Shown here one piece after another: positions 26,234-35,189 of a DNA stretch of 64,000 nucleotides (within the stretch, counting starts at the first letter, position 1; the number at the start of each line of letters is the position of its first letter). Position numbers and translations under genes: made by a program. The notes beneath the pieces are model-generated. The model was given only the letters and a program-made list of their open reading frames with translations, was not told where the DNA came from and made no database searches. Origin of the DNA: Paracoccaceae bacterium (GTDB lineage: Bacteria > Pseudomonadota > Alphaproteobacteria > Rhodobacterales > Rhodobacteraceae); NCBI GenBank assembly GCA_004153385.1, contig SDAL01000001.1:1426001-1490000 (forward strand). The letters are read 5' to 3'.

Positions 26234-27373
26234 ATGCAACTGCCCAAAGTCACACGCCGCGCCACCAGTGATGCAGACAAATCTGCTGCTGCGCAGGTAT
26301 ATCCATGTGAATCCTGTGGTGCCGATCTGCGGTTCAATCCCGGCCAGACCCGCATGGTGTGTGACCATTGCGGCCACGTGCAGGACATGCCAACCGCCAC
26401 TCATCGCGGCGAAACCGGCCTGAGCGAGCTTGCGCTGGCACCCGTGCTGGCGGACGGTTTCCCTGACGTGGACATCGAGGACACGCGGGTTCTGGCGTGC
26501 CCCAACTGCTCGGCGCAGATCGAGCTTGGCCCGGACCAGCACGCGACCGAATGCCCGTTTTGCGCCACACCGATTGTGGCCGACACCGGGCCCGGGCGTC
26601 AGTTCAAGCCGCAAGGCGTCATGCCGTTCGCCATAAACGAGGCCAAAGCCACTGCGGCCTTGTCCAAATGGCTGAAAGGACGATGGTTCGCGCCGAACGG
26701 TCTGGCAGATTACGCGCGCAAGGGCCGCAAGATGACGGGCGTCTACGCCCCGTTCTGGACCTTTGATGCCGAAACATCGACCCGATACACCGGACAGCGC
26801 GGGGACTATTACTACGAGACGCGAACCGTCACCGTGAATGAAAACGGGCGCGCGGTCCAACGCCAGCAACAGGTGCGCCGCATCCGGTGGCGGTCGGTCT
26901 CCGGCCATGTTGCGCGGCATTTCGACGATGTGTTGATCTATGCAGCGCGCTCCCTGCCCGAGCAGCATGTGGCAAACCTATTACCGTGGGATCTGTCCGG
27001 TGTCGCGCCCTATCAGGGCAGCTATCTGGCAGGGTTTACCGCAGAAGGCTATACGGTCGAACTGCCGCAGGCCCATCATCAGGCACAGGCCAAAATGGTT
27101 CAGGTGATCCAAAGCGATGTCCGCCGTGCAATCGGAGGCGATGCGCAGCGCATCGGCGCGATGGACCCGCAATTTCGCGACGAGACATTCAAACATATCC
27201 TGCTGCCCATCTGGAGCGCAGCCTACCGGTTTCGGGGCACAAGCTACCGGTTCGTGGTCAATGGCCAGACCGGAGCAGTGTCAGGCGATCGCCCGTGGTC
27301 TTACTGGAAAATCGGCTTTGCCGTGGTGGCAGGGGCTATTGTGGCCGCAGCCGCAGCCTATGGCCTGCGCTGA
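26234..27373 (+). CDS. Zinc-ribbon membrane protein, YdjG-like
   Basis: A 379-residue protein with four CxxC knuckles (Cys 25/28, 43/46, 89/92, 107/110), making two zinc ribbons. A conserved middle domain with [27 protein letters not shown] follows, and a C-terminal membrane helix (about 360-378). Such proteins are often misnamed PriA-like because of the ribbons; there is no helicase domain. Position directly after the SPFH gene supports a YdjG-like anchor for it. Confidence 0.82.
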   Translation: MQLPKVTRRATSDADKSAAAQVYPCESCGADLRFNPGQTRMVCDHCGHVQDMPTATHRGETGLSELALAPVLADGFPDVDIEDTRVLACPNCSAQIELGPDQHATECPFCATPIVADTGPGRQFKPQGVMPFAINEAKATAALSKWLKGRWFAPNGLADYARKGRKMTGVYAPFWTFDAETSTRYTGQRGDYYYETRTVTVNENGRAVQRQQQVRRIRWRSVSGHVARHFDDVLIYAARSLPEQHVANLLPWDLSGVAPYQGSYLAGFTAEGYTVELPQAHHQAQAKMVQVIQSDVRRAIGGDAQRIGAMDPQFRDETFKHILLPIWSAAYRFRGTSYRFVVNGQTGAVSGDRPWSYWKIGFAVVAGAIVAAAAAYGLR

Positions 27374-27414
27374 TCACACCCAACATTTGTTCTTTACACG
27401 AAAGGAAAAAAGAT

Positions 27415-27882
27415 ATGCGCGCACTGCTGCAACGCGTAAGCGAGGCTCGGGTCCGTGTGGAGGACACGCTGACCGGTGAAATCGGTCCGGGGTTGCTGAT
27501 TTTGGTCTGCGCCATGCAAGGCGATACCGAGGCCGAAGCCGAAAAACTCGCCCAACGCATCTCCAAACTGCGGATTTTTAAAGATGATGCGGGCAAGATG
27601 AACCGCTCTGTGCTGGACAGTGGCGGCGCGTGTCTGGTGGTCAGCCAGTTCACGCTTGCCGCAGATACACGCAGCGGGAACCGTCCGGGGTTTTCTTCGG
27701 CCGCAGCACCGGAGCTGGGAAAGCATCTCTACGAGCATTTCAGTACCGCTTTGCGGACGCTCGGGCTCGAGGTCGCGCAGGGCATATTTGCAGCCGATAT
27801 GGCAGTCAGCCTGACCAATGACGGGCCGATCACGATCTGGATGGATACCGACAAGACCGAACGCACCGGCCAGCCCGCCTGA
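27415..27882 (+). CDS. dtd: D-aminoacyl-tRNA deacylase
   Basis: Hydrolyses D-aminoacyl-tRNAs (and Gly-tRNA(Ala)) to keep D-amino acids out of proteins. At 155 aa it is slightly longer than the usual 145-150. The two active-site motifs are present: SQFTL and the Gly-cisPro motif in [14 protein letters not shown] before the ATG fixes the start. It lies about 40 nt after the YdjG-like gene on the same strand. Confidence 0.95.
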   Translation: MRALLQRVSEARVRVEDTLTGEIGPGLLILVCAMQGDTEAEAEKLAQRISKLRIFKDDAGKMNRSVLDSGGACLVVSQFTLAADTRSGNRPGFSSAAAPELGKHLYEHFSTALRTLGLEVAQGIFAADMAVSLTNDGPITIWMDTDKTERTGQPA

Positions 27883-28091
27883 ACGCGGGCCCCCCTGATT
27901 ATATCACGCACGGTGTGCAAATAGTGTTTGATACCGCCATCGGGACGATGATGGGCTGCGTGGCCGCGCAAACGCGATGGTCTGGCCACCACCTCCCGTG
28001 GCGCCCCCCCCTCTGCCTGTCTGGCCGCGCGATAAAAACCCAAGGCACAGATGCTTGCGCCCGTCTGCGGGCGGGGCTATTTCACAGCGCC

Positions 28092-28670
28092 ATGGCCAAG
28101 CTTTATTTCAACTACTCCACGATGAACGCCGGCAAAAGCACGATCCTGCTGCAGGCTTCGCATAACTATATCGAACGCGGCATGCAGACGTTTCTGGTCA
28201 CCGCGCGGCTGGATGACCGCGCAGGTGCGGGGCGGATCGCCAGCCGCATCGGGATCGGGGCACAGGCCGCGTGTTTCGATGCCACAACCGATATGCAGGC
28301 GCTGATTGCGAACCGCTTGGCCCAAGGCGCCTGCGCGTGTGTGTTCATCGACGAGGCCCAGTTCCTGACCACCGATCAGGTCTGGCAGCTGGTGCGCGTG
28401 GTCGATGATCTGTGCGTGCCGGTGATGTGCTACGGGCTGCGGGTGGATTTCATGGGGCAGCTGTTTCCAGGCTCTGCCGCGCTTCTGGCGCTGGCCGACG
28501 AGATGCGCGAAATCCGCACGATCTGCCATTGCGGCAAGAAGGCCACGATGGTCGTGCGCCGCGGGCCGGACGGACGGGCGATGCGCGGCGGGGATCAGGT
28601 GCAGATCGGCGGAAACGAAACCTATGTCTCGTTGTGTCGCCGCCACTGGCGCGAGGCGATGGAGGGCTAG
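28092..28670 (+). CDS. tdk: Thymidine kinase
   Basis: Type II thymidine kinase, 192 aa, making dTMP from thymidine and ATP for salvage. The P-loop lies in MNAGKST, the metal-binding FIDEAQFL follows, and the C-terminal lasso has zinc-site cysteines in TICHCGKKA plus a late Cys in YVSLCRRHW. The start at 28092 removes a 59-codon N-terminal extension of the open frame that lacks similarity. Confidence 0.95.
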   Translation: MAKLYFNYSTMNAGKSTILLQASHNYIERGMQTFLVTARLDDRAGAGRIASRIGIGAQAACFDATTDMQALIANRLAQGACACVFIDEAQFLTTDQVWQLVRVVDDLCVPVMCYGLRVDFMGQLFPGSAALLALADEMREIRTICHCGKKATMVVRRGPDGRAMRGGDQVQIGGNETYVSLCRRHWREAMEG

Positions 28671-28764
28671 CACGGGCCCCTTTCCCCTCGACCCTGTGGG
28701 CAAAGCGCGCCCCGTGCGCGGCCTGACACGGCGCACAGGGCGAACAGGGCGTCTTATCCGGCCC

Positions 28765-29100
28765 TTAGAACAGGCGACCGCCTGTCGGCACCTCTTGGCC
28801 GGGCGAGATCAGCACCACCTCCCCTGCGGCATCTGGCACACCCAGCACCAGCACCTCGGATTTGACAGGGCCAATCTGGCGGGGCGGGAAATTCACCACC
28901 GCCATCACCTGCCGCCCGACAAGTTCCTCGGGCGTATAATGCGCGGTGATCTGCGCAGAGGAGCGTTTCTCGCCCAGATCGCCACCGAAATCGACCCACA
29001 GCTTATAGGCGGGCTTGCGGGCTTCGGGAAATGGCTCAGCACGGGTGATTTTGCCCACGCGGATATCCAGCTTCATGAAATCATCGAAACTTGCGGTCAT
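28765..29100 (-). CDS. csaA: tRNA-binding domain protein, CsaA-like
   Basis: A 111-residue stand-alone EMAPII/Arc1p-type OB-fold. The motif KLDIRVGKITRAEPFPEARKPAYKL begins near residue 9, and the C-terminal SEVLVLGVPD segment is typical. CsaA binds tRNA and has been described as an export chaperone in Bacillus; the role here is uncertain. The start overlaps the proC stop as ATGA, so the two are co-translated. Confidence 0.88.
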   Translation of the reverse strand: MTASFDDFMKLDIRVGKITRAEPFPEARKPAYKLWVDFGGDLGEKRSSAQITAHYTPEELVGRQVMAVVNFPPRQIGPVKSEVLVLGVPDAAGEVVLISPGQEVPTGGRLF

Positions 29101-29909
29101 GCGCCCAGCTCCCGTCCACGATCTGCGGCGGCCTTCACGGCGCGTTCCAACAATGCAGGAAAGCCCGATTGCGGGTCCATCAGCACTTCGAGCGCTGCGG
29201 CCGTGGTGCCCCCCGGTGAAGTCACATTGCTGCGCAGCGTGCCAGGGTCTTCCTCGGCATCCTCCGCCAGCTGACCCGCGCCGCCCACGGTGGCCTTGGC
29301 CAGCCGCATGGCAAGATCGGCAGGCAGGCCCTGTGCCGCGCCGGCGTTTGCCAATGCCTCGATCATATGGAACACATAGGCAGGCCCGGAGCCAGATACC
29401 GCCGTGACCGCATCCATCTGGCCTTCGTCGTCGATCCGCACAACCTGACCGATGGCTTGCAAAAGCCCGTCTGCCACATCCAGATCATCCGCAGTTGTGG
29501 AGGGGTTGCCGCAAATCGCCGTGATGCCGCGCCCGATGGCGGCAGGCGTATTGGGCATGGCACGCACCACGGGCGTTTTCTCGCCCAGCAACTCGGTATA
29601 TGTGCGGATGGTGATGCCGGCTGCGACAGAGATAAACAGCGTTTGCCCCTCGCCCATGGCACGCAAGCTGGGCAGCGCCTCGCCCATCATCTGCGGTTTG
29701 ACGGCGATCAACACAACCGCCGGCGCGTGTGGCAGATCCCCGTTGAGGTGCACGCCTGTGGATTTCAGCCATGCCGAGGGGTTGGGGTCGATCACATGCA
29801 CCGCATCCGCAGACAAGCCACCGTTGAGCCAGCCCGACAACATCGCAGACCCCATTTTACCGCACCCCAGCAGAACCAGACCACGTTCCGAAATCTCTGA
29901 AAAATCCAT
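29097..29909 (-). CDS. proC: Pyrroline-5-carboxylate reductase
   Basis: Last step of proline synthesis: reduces pyrroline-5-carboxylate with NAD(P)H. It has 270 aa. The Rossmann motif VLLGCGKMGSAMLSGWL lies at about residues 11-27, with VRAMPNTPAAIGRG and the C-terminal signature region with LRSNVTSPGGTTAAALEVL. AAGGGGG upstream of the ATG at 29909 rejects the 62-codon extension of the open frame. Confidence 0.95.
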   Translation of the reverse strand: MDFSEISERGLVLLGCGKMGSAMLSGWLNGGLSADAVHVIDPNPSAWLKSTGVHLNGDLPHAPAVVLIAVKPQMMGEALPSLRAMGEGQTLFISVAAGITIRTYTELLGEKTPVVRAMPNTPAAIGRGITAICGNPSTTADDLDVADGLLQAIGQVVRIDDEGQMDAVTAVSGSGPAYVFHMIEALANAGAAQGLPADLAMRLAKATVGGAGQLAEDAEEDPGTLRSNVTSPGGTTAAALEVLMDPQSGFPALLERAVKAAADRGRELGA

Positions 29910-29941
29910 TTTGCCCCCTTTTACGACTTTCGGGGCCAAAC

Positions 29942-30442
29942 CTAGGCGCGTCCGTAAGCCTCTGCAATGGCCACTTGGATCGCTTGGGCGGCAGGTTGCC
30001 CGCCCCAGCAGCCCAGCTGGAAGGCCGGATAGAACCGCTCTGCCGCCATCAGTGCGGAGCCGATCATCTCGTCGAGTTGTTCCATCGTGGCGCATTGCCC
30101 GCCATTAAGCACCAGACCATAGCGCCACGCCATCAGCCGCTGCTCGGGCCAGAACCCGAACGCGCCCGACCAGACCTGATCATTGGCGCGGTTGAGCATG
30201 TCGTAAAGCACCGGCAACCGGTCTGCTGGCGGATCCATTTCGAATGTCATGATCAGGCGCAGCATTTCGTCGCGATCCGACCATGCCAAGGTCAGCGCGT
30301 AACTGCGCCACTGCCCCTCGACCACCATCGATATCTGGTCATCGGCCACACGGTTGAAATCCCACGCATGGGCCTCGGCCAGATCTTCCACCACATCGAT
30401 GGGATGGGGGTCGTTGCCGAAGAAATCGTCGCTCAATGCCAT
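29942..30442 (-). CDS. YbjN-domain protein
   Basis: A 166-residue cytosolic protein resembling the YbjN (secretion-chaperone-like) family: PIDVVEDLAEAHAWDFNRVADDQISMVVEGQW, then a conserved WPEQRLMAWRYGLVLNGG segment. Function is unknown; similar genes regularly sit beside proC in this order. The ATG at 30442 with AAGGACC upstream is chosen over an upstream one at 30505. Confidence 0.75.
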   Translation of the reverse strand: MALSDDFFGNDPHPIDVVEDLAEAHAWDFNRVADDQISMVVEGQWRSYALTLAWSDRDEMLRLIMTFEMDPPADRLPVLYDMLNRANDQVWSGAFGFWPEQRLMAWRYGLVLNGGQCATMEQLDEMIGSALMAAERFYPAFQLGCWGGQPAAQAIQVAIAEAYGRA

Positions 30443-30959
30443 GCGTTTGTGGTCCTTCTTTGTGTTTGAATTCCGGGAAGGTCCACCCCCGAAAAATGTC
30501 GACACTACCAGCAGCGGCGTCTGGAATCGCTTTTGCTACCACATATCGTGGGCCTGACCCTGCTTTGTGTAAAGGCGTTTATCGTGGATAACTGGGGCAC
30601 CACCGCCGATATCTGGGGATAAGAACGCGGACGAATCGCTTAAACTCGATGATCCATCCCCAAGCCTGTGGATAAGCGAAAACGCAGCCCCAAGGCCTGT
30701 TTTCGCGCGCCCTCTCCAACGACAAATCGGGGTGGATTCGCAGGGGGGATTCGTTTTTCGCCAAGGGGCACGGGCGGCACAGGCCTATCACACATGCAGG
30801 CGTAGGTAAGGCGCGCCCGCGTGGCGGGCAGCGGGGGCTACGGGTCCGGGCCGCCAGAACAGCGCCGCAGCCGTGGTGGCTGCGTGCTCATGCAACAGCG
30901 CGCCGCCCAAGCCAGTGGCGCACGTAGAATGCAGCCCCTGCCCCTACGCGCCCCGCATC
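30443..30959. other. Long intergenic gap with DnaA boxes
   Basis: About 520 nt without a credible gene, between the YbjN-like gene and the gltX terminator. It holds three DnaA-box-like 9-mers and several GANTC sites (near 30523, 30632, 30733 and 30747), described separately. Reading frames inside lack ribosome sites. Confidence 0.5.
30583..30675 (-). promoter_or_regulatory. Cluster of three DnaA-box-like 9-mers
   Basis: On the minus strand a perfect TTATCCACA (30667-30675), TTATCCCCA (30614-30622) and TTATCCACG (30583-30591) lie in one orientation within 93 nt, in a non-coding gap. They could be part of a replication origin, a DnaA-titrating site or a DnaA-controlled promoter. Confidence 0.5.
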
Positions 30960-30991
30960 AACAAGAAGGGCGGCCCACCAGTGGACCGCCC
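30960..30991 (-). terminator. Terminator of gltX
   Basis: GGGCGGTCCAC pairs with GTGGGCCGCCC (one G-U pair) with a 2-nt tip, followed on the minus strand by TTCTTGTTG. It lies about 30 nt after the gltX stop. Confidence 0.75.
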
Positions 30992-31021
30992 CCCAAAAAA
31001 CAATCGTCGGATTAAAACCGC

Positions 31022-32347
31022 TTAGTCCCGCGCGCGCACCTTGTGCAAAAGCGGCATCAGCTGTGACATGTCAGGGCCATGGTTCATGCCGGTCACCGCC
31101 TTGCGCAGCGGCATGAAAAGCCCCTTGCCCTTGCGACCGGTGGCCGCCTTCACATCCGCCGTCCAGTTTTTCCATGTCTCTTCGGTAAACGGACCTTGCG
31201 GCAAAAGCGGCATCGCTTCGGCCACGAACGCGCGGTCTTCTTCATCAATCAACGGATCGGCGCCGTTCAGGCACAGATCTGCCCAACCCTTGAGGTCATC
31301 AAGCGTGTCGATATTTTGCGACGCCACCTGCCAGAACAGCTCCCCTTGCTCGGCGGGAATGCCAAGCCCAAGGATCTGTTCCTGAACCGCCGAATAGGGC
31401 AAATGCTGATTGCGGGTACGTGTCAGCGGGATCAGGTCGTTGCTGTCGAATTTCGTTGGGGCAGAGCCGAAATGCTTCAGCTCGAACCCGTCAGCCAGTT
31501 CATCAAGCGACATTTTCAATTCCACCGGCTGGCTGGACCCCAGACGTGCCATCATCGACAACAAGGCCTCCGGTGCCACGCCGCTTTCGCGCAGATCGCG
31601 GATCGAAAGCGCGCCAAGACGCTTGGACAGTTCCTCGCCATTGGGGCCGGTCAGCAGCGAGTGGTGGGCGAAATTGGGCGGCGTGCCTCCGATTGCGCGG
31701 ATGATCTGTACCTGCGTGGCGGTGTTGGTGACGTGATCGCCACCGCGCACAATATCCGTCACGCCCATATCGCTGTCATCGACCGAGGAGGCGAACGTAT
31801 ATAGCACCTGCCCCGAGGCCTTGATCAACACCGGATCGGAAACCGACGCCGCATCGATGGACAGATCCCCCAGAATGCCATCGGTCCACTCGATCCGTTC
31901 CAGATCCAGCAAAAAGCGCCAGTAGCCCTCTTTGCCCTCGGCACGAAGGGCGGCCTTTTCCTCTTCGCTCAACCGGTAGGAGCTGCGGTCATAAACCGGA
32001 GGCTTGCCCATATTCAGTTGTTTTTTGCGCTTCAGGTCCAGCTCTGTCGGGCTTTCGAAACACTCGTATAGCTTGCCATCGGCCTTCAGTTTCTCGGCCA
32101 TTTCCTGATACCGCTCAAGGCGCAGGGACTGGCGTTCCTCGCGGTCCCATTCGATACCGAGCCATTCAAGGTCCTGCTTCAGCGCATCGATATATTCCTG
32201 CTTCGAGCGTTCCTGATCGGTGTCATCAAGGCGCAAGATGAACTGGCCGCCGCTTTTACGGGCGATCAGATAATTCATCAACGCGGTGCGCAGATTGCCA
32301 ACGTGGATATAGCCGGTCGGCGACGGGGCGAAGCGGGTAACGGTCAT
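31022..32347 (-). CDS. gltX: Glutamyl-tRNA synthetase
   Basis: Class I synthetase charging tRNA-Glu, 441 aa (the short alphaproteobacterial form). The HIGH-like motif is APSPTGYIHVGNLRTAL at residues 6-22, and the KMSKS-like motif is ELSKRLGALSIR. The ATG at 32347 is the conserved start; the open frame runs 61 codons further without similarity. Many alphaproteobacteria have two GltX paralogues, and with GatCAB present this one may also or instead charge tRNA-Gln. Confidence 0.95.
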   Translation of the reverse strand: MTVTRFAPSPTGYIHVGNLRTALMNYLIARKSGGQFILRLDDTDQERSKQEYIDALKQDLEWLGIEWDREERQSLRLERYQEMAEKLKADGKLYECFESPTELDLKRKKQLNMGKPPVYDRSSYRLSEEEKAALRAEGKEGYWRFLLDLERIEWTDGILGDLSIDAASVSDPVLIKASGQVLYTFASSVDDSDMGVTDIVRGGDHVTNTATQVQIIRAIGGTPPNFAHHSLLTGPNGEELSKRLGALSIRDLRESGVAPEALLSMMARLGSSQPVELKMSLDELADGFELKHFGSAPTKFDSNDLIPLTRTRNQHLPYSAVQEQILGLGIPAEQGELFWQVASQNIDTLDDLKGWADLCLNGADPLIDEEDRAFVAEAMPLLPQGPFTEETWKNWTADVKAATGRKGKGLFMPLRKAVTGMNHGPDMSQLMPLLHKVRARD

Positions 32348-32409
32348 GCGATGTCTCCTGATGCGCGTCTGCTCTTTCACAAATGCGGGGTTTTGTCCAT
32401 ATCGGTGGG

Positions 32410-32829
32410 ATGACAGAGCACTCAAACCAGAATTGCACCACATGCACCCCGCCATCGCTTGACGATATCGCCGCGCTGGCCGAGGCCGCGCGGGCAGACC
32501 TGCCGGATGTTTTCGCAGCGCCCGCCGCAAGCGTTGTGCTGCGGGTGGAGGAGTTTGCCTCCCAAGCGTTGCTTGACGCGCTCGGGATCGCGGACCCGTT
32601 TATCCTGACGGGGCTTTACGAGGGGGTGCCGCTGCCCGAAAAATCGGTGATGGACCCTGGCGGACCCGATATCATCTGGTTGTTTCGCCGCCCCATCATA
32701 GAGGAATGGGCCGAACGCGGGGATGTCCCCTTCAATGATCTGGTAACGCATGTCTACATTCACGAACTGGCGCATCATTTCGGCTGGTCGGATGACGATA
32801 TCGCGCGGATTGATCGTTGGTGGGAATAG
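32410..32829 (+). CDS. Zincin-like metallopeptidase family protein
   Basis: A 139-residue protein of the DUF1025-type minimal zinc peptidases. The HExxH motif is in THVYIHELAHHFGWSDDDI near the C-terminus (about residue 119). There is no signal peptide, so it is cytosolic. Substrates of this family are unknown. It is divergent from gltX with 62 nt between. The start has no strong ribosome site, so it may be off by a few codons. Confidence 0.82.
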   Translation: MTEHSNQNCTTCTPPSLDDIAALAEAARADLPDVFAAPAASVVLRVEEFASQALLDALGIADPFILTGLYEGVPLPEKSVMDPGGPDIIWLFRRPIIEEWAERGDVPFNDLVTHVYIHELAHHFGWSDDDIARIDRWWE

Positions 32830-32914
32830 CCCTAACATGGCAACGATCATGGAGGTGTCGTCGTAATAGGCCTCCCAGACGCACGATATGGTTCCCCAAC
32901 CCAGAGGTTTCGCG

Positions 32915-33886
32915 ATGAACACGAAATTGACACGCCGGACGGCCTTGTTTGCCAGCGCGGTTACACCGTTTGCCGCAGCAGGCCTCGTCGGTGCCGGCGC
33001 AGCGGTTGCCCAGCAAACACAAAACGCGCCCCAGACCGGTGACGGGCCCCAAACGCCACCGCCTGCCGTCGCGCCCTATCGCCGTTATGCGATCGGCGAG
33101 ATGACCGTGACCACCCTTCTGGCCGGCACCAAAGCCCTGCCCGAGCCTCATGGCACCTTCGGGCTGAACGCCTCTGACGGGGAATTCACAGCGCTGTCGG
33201 AGGAAAACTTCCTACCCTCCGATGTCGCGCTGAACGGGTTTACCCCGGTGATGGTCGAAACCGATGATGCGGTGGTGCTGTTCGACACCGGCCTTGATGC
33301 GGCAGGGATCACAGCCGCGCTGGAGGCCGCCGGAAAATCCCCCGACGACATCACCCATGTGGTGATCACGCACATGCATGGCGATCATATCGGGGGGCTG
33401 ATGGCGGATGGCACACCCACCTTTTCCAACGCCGCCTATTTCACAGGCCGTGTCGAATGGGATCACTGGTCGAGCGCCGGAAACGAAGGGTTCGATACCA
33501 AGGTCCGTCCGCTTGAGCAGAAGTTCACGTTCCTCAAGGGCGATGACGAGGTCCTGCCCGGCATTCGCGCCGTAGAGGCATTCGGCCATACCCCCGGCAT
33601 GCTGGCCTTCTGGCTAAGCAGTGGTGACGCGCAGCTGGCACTGACCGCCGATACCGCCAACCACTATGTCTGGTCGCTTCAACGCCCTGAATGGGAAGTG
33701 CGGTTCGATATGGACAAACAGGCCGCGATCGAGACACGCAAGAAAATTCTCAAGCAGATCGCGCAGGCAAAAATCCCCTTTATCGGGTATCACATGCCGT
33801 TCCCCGGCATCGGGTTCCTGCAAACCAAGGACGAGGGCTATCGCTTCGTTCCGGCAAGCTACCAGTTCGATCTGAAAGACGCCTGA
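32915..33886 (+). CDS. Exported metallo-beta-lactamase-fold hydrolase
   Basis: A 323-residue MBL-fold enzyme with a Tat-like signal peptide: TRRTALFASA at residues 5-14 and cleavage near AVAQQ. Metal ligands are visible in THMHGDHIGG (HxHxDH) and in later motifs AFGHTPGM, LTADTANH and GYHMPFPG. It resembles quorum-quenching lactonase or methyl-parathion-hydrolase-like proteins, but the substrate cannot be told. AGAGG precedes the ATG. Confidence 0.87.
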   Translation: MNTKLTRRTALFASAVTPFAAAGLVGAGAAVAQQTQNAPQTGDGPQTPPPAVAPYRRYAIGEMTVTTLLAGTKALPEPHGTFGLNASDGEFTALSEENFLPSDVALNGFTPVMVETDDAVVLFDTGLDAAGITAALEAAGKSPDDITHVVITHMHGDHIGGLMADGTPTFSNAAYFTGRVEWDHWSSAGNEGFDTKVRPLEQKFTFLKGDDEVLPGIRAVEAFGHTPGMLAFWLSSGDAQLALTADTANHYVWSLQRPEWEVRFDMDKQAAIETRKKILKQIAQAKIPFIGYHMPFPGIGFLQTKDEGYRFVPASYQFDLKDA

Positions 33887-33914
33887 CGCCACGCGATGTT
33901 CGGCACAGCTTTGC

Positions 33915-33948
33915 AAAACGGCCCGCATCGTTGAATGCGGGCCGTTTT
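33915..33948. terminator. Bidirectional-looking terminator
   Basis: A perfect 14-bp stem, AAAACGGCCCGCAT / ATGCGGGCCGTTTT, around the loop CGTTGA, just after the MBL-fold gene. Flanking A and T runs would work in both directions. The core GCATCGTTGAATGC recurs in the terminator at 61515. Confidence 0.85.
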
Positions 33949-34087
33949 CGTATCGGTCACCTGCCACACAGCGCCCTGCAGCACTCGTGCCCCGGCCCCA
34001 CGCACGGCCTGCATTCCGCTTTTACTGCGCGCCCGTATGCGGCAAGCTGGCCACAGGCACATCCCCCTTTGCTGGAGCCCACGCGAC

Positions 34088-35035
34088 ATGACACCGATCC
34101 TGACCATCACATTGAACCCCGCCCTTGATCTTGCGACCGATACGGCCTGCGTCACCCCCGAGCGCAAGCTGCGCTGCACCCAGCCCGCCATTGATCCCGG
34201 CGGTGGGGGGATCAACGTCAGCCGTGCGATTGCGGCAATGGGCGGGCAGTCGGTGGCGTTTGTGGCATTGGGCGGCCCCACGGGCGAGCGGGTCGCACGG
34301 CGACTGGCGGCACAGGGGATCGTGGTCGCCCCGTTCAAAGCGCCGGGCGACACCCGCCAAAGCATCACCGTGACCGATCAAAGCACCGCAGAGCAATACC
34401 GCTTTGTGATGCCGGGGCCGCAGTGGTCTGCGTCGGACCATGCCCAGCTTCTGGACCAGATCGCCCTGTCCTTGCCTCCGGGCGCGATTGTGGTTTTGTC
34501 AGGCAGCCAGCCCCCCGGTATTCCCGATGATTTTCCCGCGCGCCTGTCCGACAGGCTGGCCAAAACCCATGCGCAGGTGTTTCTCGATACCTCCGGCCCC
34601 GCGCTGCGCGAACTGCTGCACGCGCGCCACCGTGCCGCGGATGTATTGCGGATGGATGATATCGAGGCCGAGGAACTGGCGGGCAGACCGCTGCCCACCC
34701 GCCGCGACAGTGCCGATTTCGCACAAGAGCTGGTGCGCAAGGGCCTGGCGCAGGCCGTCCTTGTGGCGCGGGGCGGCGATGGCAACGTGCTGGCCACACG
34801 TGAGGGGCGCTGGGTTGCGGACGCCGCCGATGTGGCGATCATCTCCAAGGTGGGGGCCGGCGACAGTTTCGTGGCTGGATTCACCCTCTCGTTGGCCCAA
34901 GGCGCGCCTTGGCCGGAAGCCTTGCAGCACGGCGCGGCGGCGGCCTCTGCGGCCGTAATGACACCAGCCACAGAGCTTTGCAGGCCAGCCGATGTGGCGG
35001 CGCTGCGTGCCGCCTGCAGGGTGCACGAGATCTAG
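34088..35035 (+). CDS. PfkB-family sugar-phosphate kinase
   Basis: A 315-residue kinase of the 1-phosphofructokinase/6-phosphofructokinase-2/tagatose-6-phosphate kinase group. The N-terminal TLNPALDLATD and PGGGGINVSRAIAAMGG mark this subgroup, and the C-terminal ATP/anion-hole motif VGAGDSFVAGFTLSLAQG contains the catalytic Asp. No PTS or other sugar genes are adjacent, so Pfk2-type activity on fructose 6-phosphate is possible but unproven. Confidence 0.88.
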   Translation: MTPILTITLNPALDLATDTACVTPERKLRCTQPAIDPGGGGINVSRAIAAMGGQSVAFVALGGPTGERVARRLAAQGIVVAPFKAPGDTRQSITVTDQSTAEQYRFVMPGPQWSASDHAQLLDQIALSLPPGAIVVLSGSQPPGIPDDFPARLSDRLAKTHAQVFLDTSGPALRELLHARHRAADVLRMDDIEAEELAGRPLPTRRDSADFAQELVRKGLAQAVLVARGGDGNVLATREGRWVADAADVAIISKVGAGDSFVAGFTLSLAQGAPWPEALQHGAAAASAAVMTPATELCRPADVAALRAACRVHEI

Positions 35036-35189
35036 GGTTTGCGCGCCTCTATAACGGCCATCAGGGACCCCGTCGGCGCGATTGCCCTTCGCTGCTGTCG
35101 CGTGCGCGCCTCCTAACAAGGGCACCGTGACGGAACAGCCCCCGTCTGCGCCAATCGGGCCGCCTGCGGGCGTAAACCCGCATGCCCCC

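Noticed and set aside
26234-27373. Primosomal helicase PriA
   Set aside because: Only the zinc-ribbon cysteines are shared. There is no helicase P-loop, and a C-terminal membrane helix is present.
30443-31021. Calling the DnaA-box region the chromosomal origin
   Set aside because: Only three boxes, no clear AT-rich unwinding element and no adjacent dnaA, parAB or hemE in the window. It is reported as a candidate cluster only.
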